From Saksenaea vasiformis B4078 (Eukaryota; Mucoromycota; Mucoromycetes; Mucorales; Saksenaeaceae): DNA of 22,675 nucleotides. Of this stretch, positions 12,154 to 22,091 are shown in pieces; the stretch's first letter is position 1, and the number at the start of each line of letters is the position of its first letter. Made by a program: the position numbers and the translations under genes. Under the pieces are notes generated by a model. It ran no database searches. It had not been told where the DNA came from and saw only the letters and a program-made list of their open reading frames with translations. Location of the stretch: NCBI GenBank assembly GCA_000697055.1, contig JNDT01001416.1, positions 1-22,675 of the forward strand, read 5' to 3'.

Positions 12154-13114
12154 TTACTGTGATTTATATTCAGCATGGCCAGCATGGTCTGCGTTGAGCG
12201 GATGTCGCTGATGAAACTCCAGGTAGGACGGATGCGACGGATCATAGCAGTAGCCCATTTTCTGATAGAGCCGCAACTGTTCCATAAATCCAGGGTTCGG
12301 ATTCACAAAAGGTCGATGTTGCTTAATCATGGCCAGGGCTTCTTTAGCACGTAGATGCCGTTTTCTCATAAGATAGGCAGTGACAACGGTTGGACTCCGC
12401 GAAACGCCAGCTAAACAATGGACCAGCAAATTATGTCCACTGCTAAGGGCCGAATCGATGAATTCAAATGTTTCGTCAAAGTACTGCATAATATTCGCTT
12501 CAGCGTTATCAGAGATTGGGATAATCTACAACGAGTCCAAGATAGGTGAGGTGATGTACTTACATACAACTTTTCCTTTGGTTGCGCTAGCTTGCCTTAT
12601 TAACAAATTCATCAGAGGAGTAATGTTGCTTGAAATGGCCCATGGTCAAAATGTGTGAGATGTTACTTTTACGGAGGAACTTTGGTGATTCTAAAGCGGT
12701 ATATCCACCTATCCAAACCCCAGGAATGACCTCTTGACCAACACTGGTGATCAGAATACCACCAGGTTTGCCGTCTGCACCACATTCTAATGTTTTATAG
12801 AGATCATTCGGCGGTGGTGATCGTGTCCGCTCTGTCAATATATCCTTGATTGTTGCTTCATTGCATTCTATATCGTTAACTGTAGGAATGAGTCCCATGA
12901 CGGGAAATAAAAAGAGACACACTTGGAAGACCTGATACGGGCCTGAAGCGAAAGTGCATGTTTCTAATTCACGTGAGCTGTCCAAAATGGAAAGCGTGAG
13001 TCCGTAATGGACCCAGGATCGCCCCTTTTCGAATCTGTAAAGCCATCTAATGCTATGGATCGTTGCTGCTTTTTCTAAGAAGGACAAGAAAACATAGGGT
13101 TGAATAGTTGACAC
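12154..13114 (-). CDS. Dual-specificity protein phosphatase
   Basis: A cysteine-based phosphatase for phospho-Ser/Thr and phospho-Tyr. The signature HCLAGVSRS is present with nucleophile C210 and phosphate-binding R216, and the likely general acid is D179 in PISDNAEAN. The catalytic domain begins at about residue 118 (VIPGVWIGGY) and ends near 275. Two exons are proposed: 12596-13114 and 12154-12525, giving 296 residues. The 70-bp intron between them (12526-12595) appears to use a GC donor (AAG then GCAAGC) and a TTGTAG acceptor; a nearby GTAAGT donor leads to the wrong frame. The first 110 residues match no domain I know, so the start is uncertain. Met at 12898 is an alternative, giving a more typical length. 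It is convergent with the XMAP215-type gene, 116 bp apart. Confidence 0.85.
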
Positions 13115-14092
13115 TTCATTTTTCTGGCGTCCACTTAGTCTGCATTGGAAGCAGCGAGAGGCTTACATGCTAGAACTGCGATAAGCCTCACTGTGTGTTG
13201 TGACCATCTAGATGTTTGTATGGTCTCTTCAAATCCTTTTGTGGTACGTAGCACATGTGAGAAGTGAAGCATTTATCTTTCAAGGGCAACCTCCGCGCAG
13301 TGCGTACTAGTCAATAAAAAAGCGCATTGTTTATGCTGACTGTTTGAGACGGCTTCTACTGGCGAATTTCTGACGGTTTCCGAAACTTCCCACATATGCA
13401 AGGTGACAGCCACCCGCAGCTTTCCCCCCTCTCCGAGATACCGATGCTCGGAACGTGTTCAGACGAAAGAGTACTGCAGGACTAAGCATCGGGAGAAGGT
13501 AGACATCAGGGAGTCTCGTTCCTACGGTAGACATACCTCTTTGTGTATAGTTAAGTCACACATACCTAGATTCTTCCAAAGTAACATGCGTTAAAGAGAT
13601 GGCGTTAATCGTATGAAAGCATTGATTTAGGATACAGCGTTTCAATCATCAATGAACCCTTTTGCTGAATCATGGATGCGACATAGAAAACGGTTAGTAT
13701 CGGTGCAAAGTTGCAACCAGTTCCGAAAAAATCGGCGTATCGGTGCGGAAGCGGTGAGCTTAGCCAAGTATTTTTGCTTAGCATTTGTGCAACAGCCCAT
13801 TCAACAAGTAACGAGGCGGACATGGTAACGCGCATAAATAGTCATGACCCCATTTATCATTATGTTGTCTGTTATTTGATGAGTGGCGTAAATAAATATT
13901 TGTGATCGCTCTTGGAGACAGATGTCGTGTCAAGCACTCTTTTCTTTGTGGATGTCATGGGGCTTGCCCATCTTTTTTTCCTCTTTTTTTTTTCGAGAAG
14001 ATGTTTCATTTATGCCAGCTGGATGATTATATATAGAAAGGGTAGCTTCTATTTCTATGAAGTATTTGTAAGAAAGAAAAAAAGAAGAGGGC
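13115..14092. other. Intergenic stretch, no recognised gene
   Basis: This lies between the 5' end of the phosphatase gene and the 3' end of CHS7. An open stretch of 76 codons on the minus strand (13605-13835) starts with MRVTMSASLLVEWAVAQ and has no recognisable motif or splice context, so I do not call it a gene. The part at 13970-14000 is T-rich and probably belongs to the CHS7 3' region. Confidence 0.5.
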
Positions 14093-15399
14093 TTAGTAAG
14101 GTTGTTGCTGCTGTTCGTAAGTTTGATGATGATACTGCTGTCCGTAGGTCTGTTGCTGGTGCATGTTTGTAGTTGTGGTGACGGTTGTTGTGGTGGTTTG
14201 ACCGTAGCTGCTGGTGCTGTATCCTTGCGATAATTCATCTTCGGCCATCAATTCCTTCACTTCCCAAACGTTTTGTTTAGATCCGACAGAGAACTCAAGA
14301 TCTTCTTTGGTGATTGAGTCCCAGTACTTGTATACCATCATAACAGCCAGGAGAGTACAGATGGTGGCGAAGAAAAGACCATCCACATAATGCTTGACTT
14401 GGTCACAAATGACAACCGAGAAGATATAGAGAAGGACCTGGCCAACGATAAAGAAGGCTGTGCCGAACAAGATATCACCCAACGGCCAACGATCATCTAG
14501 CGTGTTTACGACGAGAATAATCTGCGAAATAACGTAGACGATGAAGCAGATGCCGTTGATGATAAAGTAGAACACCCAAAGTGCTCCAGGTGACTTGTAT
14601 GAGAACGGACCAATTTCATTGAAGGTTGCGATGGAAATAAAACCGACGATAATAAACAGGACAAAGCAGCTGAGACGGATAGACTAAAAGATAAATGTGA
14701 GCATGTGTTTGTTACAAGAATGGAGCTTGTTTATGTGTTACCCAAAGTGATAGAGGTGTGCCATCCTCTGCAAATTGAAAACCAACGAAGCCGTTCAACA
14801 ACAAACACCAGAAAGTGGCGCTAACCAAACCAGTTTGAACGGCCGTAAACCACTAAACACCGACCAATGTTACATGAGTCTGAGCGAACGTTTTACATGT
14901 AAAGCTTACGGGGTAGACAGGTGATGCTGTAGGAATAATACCGGTAATAAGAAGCATTTCAAGAAAGACAGAGAGCATATAAAGGTAAAAGAACATGACA
15001 ATTTCCTTGCGACCTTAAGGGTAATTCATCGTTACTAAAAGAGTTCTTTGCGTGTTTCTTTTTTCGTTTCGTTTTTCTTTTTCTTTTTTTACCGTACCGA
15101 CAGCTGTATATTTAGATCGGATGTGATAAATCATAATTGCCGTCATGATAATAGCAACGATATCGATAATCAACGTGGCTTTATCAAATAAAAGAATAGG
15201 TTAGCATCCGAGAAAAAGGTTGAATTAGTTATTATTTACCTGGTTGGAAAACGAGGTTGCCACCCAAATCAACGTTACGAGAATAACAGACGGGTTCAAT
15301 GCCATTGGATTGACCAATCAAAGGACATAAACTGAGCGCAACTGTCCGACAGATACCATCGAAACTAAAGGCGTCAAACTGATAGGTAATGACGACCAT
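14093..15399 (-). CDS. CHS7: Chs7-type chitin synthase export chaperone
   Basis: A membrane protein of the endoplasmic reticulum that helps chitin synthase (Chs3-type) fold and leave the ER. Five exons on the minus strand chain in phase: 15240-15399, 15098-15178, 14910-15013, 14742-14852 and 14093-14683, for 348 residues. An upstream in-frame TGA makes ATG 15397-15399 the first start. Seven membrane segments are visible, roughly at residues 55-75, 84-106, 117-140, 156-173, 188-212, 222-246 and 252-270. Family hallmarks include [10 protein letters not shown] near the N-terminus, [22 protein letters not shown] and [14 protein letters not shown]. The C-terminal tail of about 50 residues is rich in Thr, Gln and Tyr and is probably cytosolic and disordered; such tails vary between species. 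Confidence 0.95.
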
Positions 15400-15429
15400 G
15401 TTGGTGATGCTGCCACGGAATTGTCACAA

Positions 15430-15575
15430 TGAGCAAAAAAGGGAGAAGAGAAAGAAAGGAAAAAAAGAGAAGAAGCGGGTAGTTACGAAAAAGAAAGAGG
15501 GAAAGAAGGAAGCGAGATGCCGAGAAAAAAAAAGAAAAAGATAAAAAAAAGGAGAAAGAAAAAGTTTCTAAGGGA
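15430..15575 (-). promoter_or_regulatory. Polypyrimidine-rich tract upstream of CHS7
   Basis: The plus strand is almost entirely A and G over about 145 bp, so the CHS7-sense strand is a long C/T tract beginning about 30 bp before the start codon. Such tracts are common in fungal promoters and 5' leaders. I infer a promoter or leader role; no transcription start is visible. Confidence 0.5.
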
Positions 15576-16221
15576 CGACTCACCCACACTAAGCGCACAC
15601 ACGCGCAACCTCTTTTGACGACGACTTCCATCTCCCGTTGAAATTTTATCCAATCATCGATGAATCGTATATATATATAGATCATTTCACCAGCTCCGAA
15701 AAAAAAATAAAAGCAGTTACAACTTCTCAACTTCCCAACCTGCTTGTCATTTTGGCGCTCGGACCGTATGATTCATTTAAGAACTTAAGTGTCATATTGC
15801 TTGAGTGACAGCAACCATCCAGAACAGGTTAAAAGGAATAAAAGAAGTAACTGTTTAATCAAGAACTTGCCTATTGCCCGTCATTTGCCCACGAGTGTCC
15901 CCTTCCCCGGGCGAGGCCAATGATTTACCTATCCTCGGGCCGCCCAGTGTGTGCATTCACTCACGCAGTCGACACGTGCACAAGGTTCAGATGGGTAAAT
16001 ACCAATTCACTGTGTTGTAGGACAAGGAAATGTCCAATATTCTGCAAAGGAGTCCATTGGCCGAAATCGGTCAAGGCTAAGATGGAGCAATTTCCGTTTT
16101 TCGATCTGGTGGTACGCCCTTGTCTGATTAGATTGTTTATAACACGACAGTTCCTACATCTTAATTTTCTGTTCTTTCTTTTACCTTGACCTCTTCCCCT
16201 TTCCTTTCCTTTATTCCAACG
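15576..16221. promoter_or_regulatory. Shared upstream region of CHS7 and the secreted-protein gene
   Basis: The two genes are divergent, so this spacer should hold both promoters. A CCAAT box is present near 15917 on the plus strand, beside a GC-rich patch (CCCCGGGCGAGG, 15904-15915). A pyrimidine-rich leader (16170-16215) precedes the ATG at 16222. No coding region was recognised here. Confidence 0.4.
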
Positions 16222-16895
16222 ATGATATCCCGTCGCCTTATCTCGACGTTTCTCCTTTTATTCGTCTGCTTGGCCATTGTGCATGCTCAGGGAATTAGCA
16301 AGACTGGAAAAAAGGACGGAAGAGCTTTCTATAAAGCGGCAAAGAATCTTTCTCGGGGCAATTTTCGTTTTCAAGCCTACAGAAAGAATCAATATCTTTC
16401 GTTCATCAGCAAGAACAACATTGTCGAGCTGCAGTCTTCCGGTCAAGATACATGGGAAGTGAAGCGTCACAAGAAAACCAAGTACTTCACTGTTCGCGGA
16501 CACAATGATGCCCATCTCCAGAAATGTATTTCCACCCGATGGGAACCCTATGGAAAAGGCGGTGGGTACCCTGACGCAGCTGTCGTAAGTTGTCAAACGA
16601 GAAATATCGCATGACAATAACCTTAATTTTTCTGTAGCTATGGCAATGTGAAGTCGATACGAAGACGAACAAGAACTACGGCGGCTACGACCCTATCTTT
16701 CCTCCTAAGCAAATGTGGCTTGCTGTGCCAGATAGATATCGCAAAGGTTATTTCAAAATTGTCTCGGCTTCGCATCTCTACGATATGGTTCCCAGATGCA
16801 TCGCGCACAACAAGATCAAGGGTGGTACTAAACTGGTCGAATGCAAAGTGAACACTCGAAACGATGACTTGCTTTGGAAAATCACTAAAGCTTAA
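16222..16895 (+). CDS. Small secreted protein, possible beta-trefoil fold
   Basis: Two exons, 16222-16584 and 16638-16895, with a 53-bp GT-AG intron, encode 206 residues. The start MISRRL is followed by a hydrophobic stretch and HAQ, a clear signal peptide of about 22 residues, so the product should enter the secretory pathway. The mature part has four cysteines (C102, C125, C175, C190), which pair by spacing. Two related blocks occur: KCIS...LWQCE and RCIA...VECK...LLWKI. Short repeats of this kind (Cys, then a Leu-Trp or Val-Glu-Cys strand) resemble ricin-B or other beta-trefoil carbohydrate-binding modules, but the QxW motif is not clear. No enzyme motif is visible. The fold and any ligand are inference; secretion is well supported. 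Confidence 0.75.
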
Positions 16896-17215
16896 AGATT
16901 ATTTTGCTTATCCGCCAAAAAACCCTCGTTGAATACTGGCTTATTCGTATAAAGTTCTTGGTGGAATAGTAGTTGTCCGTGAATGACCATATTCGCGGAT
17001 TTTTTGTCCGACCTGCGCTTTTTAGGAAATCGTTGTATTGATAAAGCTGAGTTTATTCTGTCGGAGTCAGATCTCCTGGTACGTCGGAGATTAGAATCGA
17101 GGCTGTGTGATCCCTTTTTTTTTAGGGGGGCAAAGGTTGATCTTCTTTCGAGACAGCGTGAAAATAAAAGTTCAGACAGTAATGCCATTTGGGACGAGAC
17201 ATTGCAGACATTACT
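16896..17215. other. Spacer between secreted-protein gene and transposon relic
   Basis: No gene is recognised. The stretch probably contains the 3' UTR of the secreted-protein gene on the left and the flank or terminal part of the minus-strand Tc1 relic on the right. Terminal inverted repeats were not found. Confidence 0.4.
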
Positions 17216-17590
17216 TTAGATGACATATTTGGTGCTACTCCAAGGCAAATTTCTTTTTAAAGGCATCTGTCCCAAATAGTTTTGGCATGCACACTTCGGC
17301 AATGCGATCAGTGAGGATATCGTCTTTTCTGAGCGAGTTTCTTTGATTTGTGCCTTAACTTTTGACCAGTATTCTTCAATAGGATCAAGAAAGAAGGGAT
17401 AACGTGGCATGAATAATGGCTTATACTCATCTTGTTTGATCAAATCAACAACAAAACACTTTGCAATTATCCGTTACGATGAACATGTCCTTCTTGTTAT
17501 GCCTATCCAAGACATCTATCACTGATTCCAAAGAATTTACAATGTAGTAAGTCATGGTTGCTTTGCTAAGGGGCATCTTGTTATTGATTT
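17216..17590 (-). pseudogene. Tc1-type transposase relic, catalytic half
   Basis: Read on the minus strand, one segment contains TYYIVNSLESVIDVLDRHN and then the second catalytic Asp in FIVTDNC. After a frameshift near 17450, another segment contains the Pro-rich stretch MPRYPFFLDPIEEYWSK with the catalytic Glu. These are the second and third positions of the DDE triad. The part between Asp and the shift is shorter than usual, so several residues have been lost. The open region ends at 17216. Sequence from 17591 to about 17830 may be the more decayed upstream half (a possible SIDEKWY motif), but I cannot support it firmly. Clearly inactive. Confidence 0.75.
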
Positions 17591-17935
17591 TTTTTAGCTA
17601 GGTTGCTGGGGAAATTCTTCTCAATCAATGTTGCATCCTCTCTTTTCAACAATATAACTATAGAAAAGTTAATGGTTCCAAACGGCGAAATGCATTCTGT
17701 CGTGCTTAGATTCACCTCCTTTTATGTGCGCACTTTCATTACAGCAGGATCTCTGCTCTTCGACCAGGTACCATTTCTCATCGATTGAGAGTGAGACGTC
17801 CAATCCCTCGAAGTTCTTTCACAATTCTTCGTTTGCACACCCAAGAGTAGTACTGTTGCCTGGCAAAAAAATGGCAAAATTTCAGAACGTTATGAATTTA
17901 AGCGCTTTTCATTATTCAACCTATGTATTTTGTAT
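17591..17935. other. Decayed transposon sequence or spacer
   Basis: This separates the two divergent Tc1 relics. Minus-strand reading shows a possible SIDEKWY motif near 17810, which could be the first catalytic Asp region of the minus-strand relic, followed by several stops. Nothing else is recognised. Confidence 0.35.
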
Positions 17936-18560
17936 ATGACGAATGAAGAGAAAATCAGGATTGTTACTCTTCATCAAGTTGGTATAATAACAAAAGAGAT
18001 TGCAAGGAAAACTTCGGTGCCTTAAAGAACTGTCTATCATTTCTTACATAACTGTGAAACGCGAGGTTCGGTTAAACGATCGAAAGGATCTGGGAGACCA
18101 AAAATACTGAAGCAGCGTGAAATTCGAGGCTTAATGAGAGATGTAAAGAGAAATCGCCGCGCAACATTAAATAAAATTACAAATGCACTGCCAGTCAAAG
18201 GTCAACAAGGAGTCATCTAAGCAAAGTCCACAGGAACGACTTACTTCCCTAAAAAACATAAAGATTAGATTGTTAGCAAGTGGAAGAAATAGTTTGGACG
18301 GATAAAATGCCGTTTAGAAAAATGAAAGACTCTCCAAGGGCTAGTTTCTGGTGTCTTGCGTATGAAGCAGACAAAGATGAATGACTTAACGCACCTAGCT
18401 GGATCTCCATCTTTGCTGAATGAAGTGACCAGTTTACTGCACTTAATCCAGTCAGATGCTAGTTTGATCTAGAAAACTGCAAATCCTGGTGGGGATTGAT
18501 AAAAGACAGAAATGTTGTCAATTGAGTACCAGCTTGATTTGGAAAATTTATCAGACAAAG
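17936..18560 (+). pseudogene. Tc1-type transposase relic, N-terminal half
   Basis: The reading frame begins MTNEEKIRIVTLHQVG, a first helix-turn-helix. It meets a stop at 18023-18025, then continues RTVYHFLHN, the basic GRPK motif in GSGRPKILKQRE, and the second DNA-binding half (RRATLNKITNALPVK). A second stop lies at 18218-18220. Beyond this only scattered family-like pieces remain (VWTDKMPF, RKMKDSPRA), with many stops. No catalytic triad can be assigned. It lies directly upstream of the Fanzor-like locus in the same orientation. Confidence 0.72.
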
Positions 18561-18618
18561 AAACTTCGTGATATATAATACACCATTATTTTGAAAACTC
18601 TATTTTCCACTTCAAAGG

Positions 18619-21600
18619 ATGCCACCGAAAAAAAAAAGCAAAAAGGTTACTTTTATAGCGATGCACTTAAGTTTGAAAGTGTGCTCTGATACCAAATTTT
18701 TAGGAAAGAGAAAGCGATAATAACAGAAATGTCGCCCAGCCCGGACACCTCGTAAGTTGGAATGAAAGGACACTCAGTATTGCTTATGAATCCATCTCCA
18801 AGTGAGACAGAGGACGTAGAACTTCAGGCGGCTATCACAGAGAGCCGCCGTGTCGCCAGTCGTAGCGGAACGTCGGAGACCAGTCCCTCCACTGCACCGG
18901 TACCGCCTCGTCAGCTGTTGCCAGTTAAAGCTGCTAGTTGTCCTGAGTCCGTTGGACATCGCTACTCTGGTATGTCGCCTTTGGATATAATCCTACAGAA
19001 GAAGCGCGAAAAAGCAGACGAGCTTGAACAAGAGGTAAAGTAGCAGGAACAAGGTAATACCGTGATTCTTCCCTTACAAAACTAGCTCATATACCCTTAT
19101 TATCTGATAGTTGTATGCAATTGATGCCACAGATTAGGTCACCACGATGCCCGAAGCCGGCAATGTCCCTTAAACAAAAACATTGATCCTACTGCTCAGG
19201 AAGGCAAGTACATTAGCTTATATCGTATCCATTTTCTGACATATTCGTAGACAACATGGTATTCAGGAGCCATCGTAAGCGGGATTTTCTGAAGCTGAGA
19301 AAACAATAAGAGTAGTCGGGGGAAAACGTCAGCGTAGGGAAGCCATTAATGAGTAGACGTGTCGAAACGGTATCCTACTTGCGTTGCAAAAGGCTGCTAC
19401 GACGATCAAGTCCCTCACGCCTCCCGGCGACATCGACAGTGCCCATACCATATCGACTCACTTGAAGAAAGGCTAAAACGTACATTGGGTGACAAATATC
19501 AGAGATTTGTTCGAAAGATCGGTTTAAGCACCGTGTTACGGCTAACACCAGACCGAAGTGCTGAATTTATGCGACATGTCGACGACTTGGTCGATTTTCA
19601 GCGCGAAGTTGCGATCGAGTCTCAGTGTTTTGCTTCATATTATGTGCTGCAAGTTTTGGCTTCTAACCGCGAATCGATGCCTATTCTTTTTTCACAAACA
19701 TTTTTCTATGTTTGTGTCCAGCTGGTGCTTGGTACGTCGATCACAAATAAAAGCCGAAAACTTCCACGAACCGACGTTAGACGGTCCTTCCAAGAATTTC
19801 ATCGCCAATTTCCATCCTGTCTTGTAACAAGCCGTGATCTACCTTATGCGCACGCAATGACATCTCTGGCCGTGCAATCGGCGGCTATATTTGTCAACTC
19901 TGCCACAGAACCATTTGAATCTCGCACAATCAAATATTTCTTTTTTAGGTTACGAGACCTGGTACTTGTACGTACTTACAGCCACCTCTTTTACGAGAAG
20001 TATTCATCATTAGCATATAGGAAATTACGAAGAAAGATGCGAATGTGATGGCTTGTTACATTTACGACCGTCTATCGTTGGTGCAGCCTCCAAGCTGGCC
20101 GTCCACCGTTCGGCGCACCAATGCATTGCAGACGGCCGTTCGTGATATCATTCAGGCTTGCCGTCTTCGTCTTCCTCCAGGACCAATTACTTTGGAGACT
20201 CTCTCAGCACATCCCGAGAAATATCTGCCTTTTTTGTATGATATTCTTCAAGGGCTAGAAACATATAACAGGGGAGATGTGGCACTTGCTGAAGAAGTCC
20301 AAGCCGTTGCAAACCTTAATTGGGCCTACTCTTCCATTCGAACTCTAAACGAATTTGCTGGTCTAGGCCGCCGATATCGTTCTCGACTGGTTACAAGGAT
20401 AGTTAACGTTGTCAATTCCTCGCAACCAACACCTCTTGTTGCAGAGCGCTTGTCACAAGAAGCACGTCGGCAGTTGGAGAATATGGTTGAAACAGCACGG
20501 GCCCAAATACGAAATTCAAAGAGATATTTACAAGAACTCCAGCACGGAGATCACACAAGCATACGTGGGAGGAGTGCTTTTTACATGAATCGTTCTTAAC
20601 AGCGAAGCAACGCCGCGTGTTTTCCTTGATTCCAACATATGGTTTCAGAAGGCAGTATGTCACTATCGATATCCAAACGTTTCGGCAATTACTACGCTAA
20701 AGCAACATTCCTCTAATTGCGGAACCGGAGGGCGATGACCAGACTACAGCGCAGTATAAAACGGCAACGCGGCAATCCGCATCAATTCCGGACTTTAATA
20801 AGATTCGTTGCAGAATGTAAGAAAGAGAAAAATTAGCAGCGCGTTTTTAATGCATTGAAATAGTTTGTTAGGAGACTTGGAGTCGGACAATCCCCCTGAG
20901 ATTTTTACGAATCTACTGAGAACTGATGGTTACGCAGTCGATTTTGTGTTCGCTCGTAGCATTCATGAGAATGATCGTTTGCCTGATCTCGACAACAGCA
21001 ATTTTGACACCTGGGACCTAGAACATTCGTTCGAGCTGTGGGGCGCCGACCCCGGTATGACGGAAGTTTATGTCGCCAGCAATGGTCATGGTACAAACTC
21101 GCTTGAGCAACGAAGGATGTCAACCGCAGAATTCTACACGATGCCTGGATATCGAAAGACGAACGCAAAGATGCTGCAAATGAAACGAGAAGAACAAATA
21201 CAAGGAATTGAACAAGGAATTACGACTAACAAAACGGCAAACATTGAGATCTTGACTACGTTCGTACGGTCGCTTTTATCGCGATTGCCGCAACTTTTCC
21301 GTTTTTACGATGAGAAGCTTACATCTCTGAGATTTCGCAATTATATCGGCAGACAGCGAGCAGAAGCCAAAATGGTCAATATCTTTTTGGACAGCGGAAA
21401 AAAGTACAATAGACGGCAGGCTAACAACAAGACGACGAAAACACAATCAAGCAACTAAAACCAGACGAAGAAAGAAAAGGAAGAGAAAAAAGGAAGACAC
21501 CAAGTATGTTTCTGAACGAGCAATCATCGTACTTTATTTGCTTATATATCTAACTTCTGTAGAAGACCAAAAAAGGATAAACCAAGAACGAGGTGTTGAA

Positions 21601-22091
21601 ATGTGTTTAGGTACTCAGGATCGGTTGACGAAATATACTGTAAAAAATGGCGTTAAAGCACCATTGTCAGCACCAAGCAACAAGATCCCTTTAGTTGCAT
21701 TTGGTGATGCCAAGTTCCAGACCAGTATGCGTGGAAAGATATCAGGTCTCCCTGACAGATGTCGCAAGATACTCAAGCGTGCTGAACGCCAAGGCTTGTT
21801 GGTGATGGTGAATATGAAAGAGTACAACACATCCAAGATACGGCCCTCATTGTGCATACATTCCAGTTGAACTAATTCTTATGTTTTTCTTTTTAGGTGT
21901 GCTCATCCGGTCGCAATAAGCGCCTCGAAAATCTGCAGTTGGATACTGTTGACGGAACGTTGTATAGTGTACTCGCTTGTAATAGCTGTGGTAAACTGTG
22001 GCAGCGCGATGCCAATGCCAGCCGCAACATGCATTACATTGCCACGGTAGAAGCTGATGGTCATGGACATCCAAGCATCTTTCTTTCGTAA
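18619..22091 (+). pseudogene. Fanzor-like (eukaryotic TnpB) RNA-guided nuclease, decayed
   Basis: Fanzor proteins are eukaryotic relatives of TnpB, several shown to be RNA-guided DNA nucleases. Start MPPKKK at 18619 is basic, as for a nuclear protein. Introns inferred: 18646-18703, 18752-18802, 19054-19110, 19208-19250, 19968-20020, 20817-20871, 21504-21562, 21838-21896. N-terminal features are a UIM-like helix (18807-18851) and two zinc-knuckle-like motifs (19116-19180; 19380-19445). The RuvC residues are Asp in WGADPG (21048), Glu in MKEYNTSK (21820) and Asp in QRDANAS (22008). VAFGDAKF sits where canonical TnpB has its Glu. Zinc-finger second pair CNSCG is intact; the first reads CSSG. Lesions: frame slip in the A10 run (18628-18637), stops at 19041, 19122, 19276 and 19354, a frameshift at about 19356, frameshift about 20545-20580, stop 20698, 1-nt mismatch at intron 20817-20871, frameshift about 21423-21459, and donor AT at 21838. 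Family call is strong; inactivity is very likely. Confidence 0.85.

Noticed and set aside
13605..13835. Minus-strand 76-codon open frame, MRVTMSASLLVEWAVAQ...
   Set aside because: Looks mildly coding but has no known domain, partner exon or clear promoter; left as a note in the intergenic entry.
15374..15730. Minus-strand open frame rich in Phe, Leu and Ser
   Set aside because: It is the translation of the polypyrimidine tract before CHS7 and overlaps the true first exon in another frame.
16983..17219. Plus-strand 78-codon open frame
   Set aside because: No motif; lies between a 3' UTR and a transposon relic, and runs antisense to the relic's flank.
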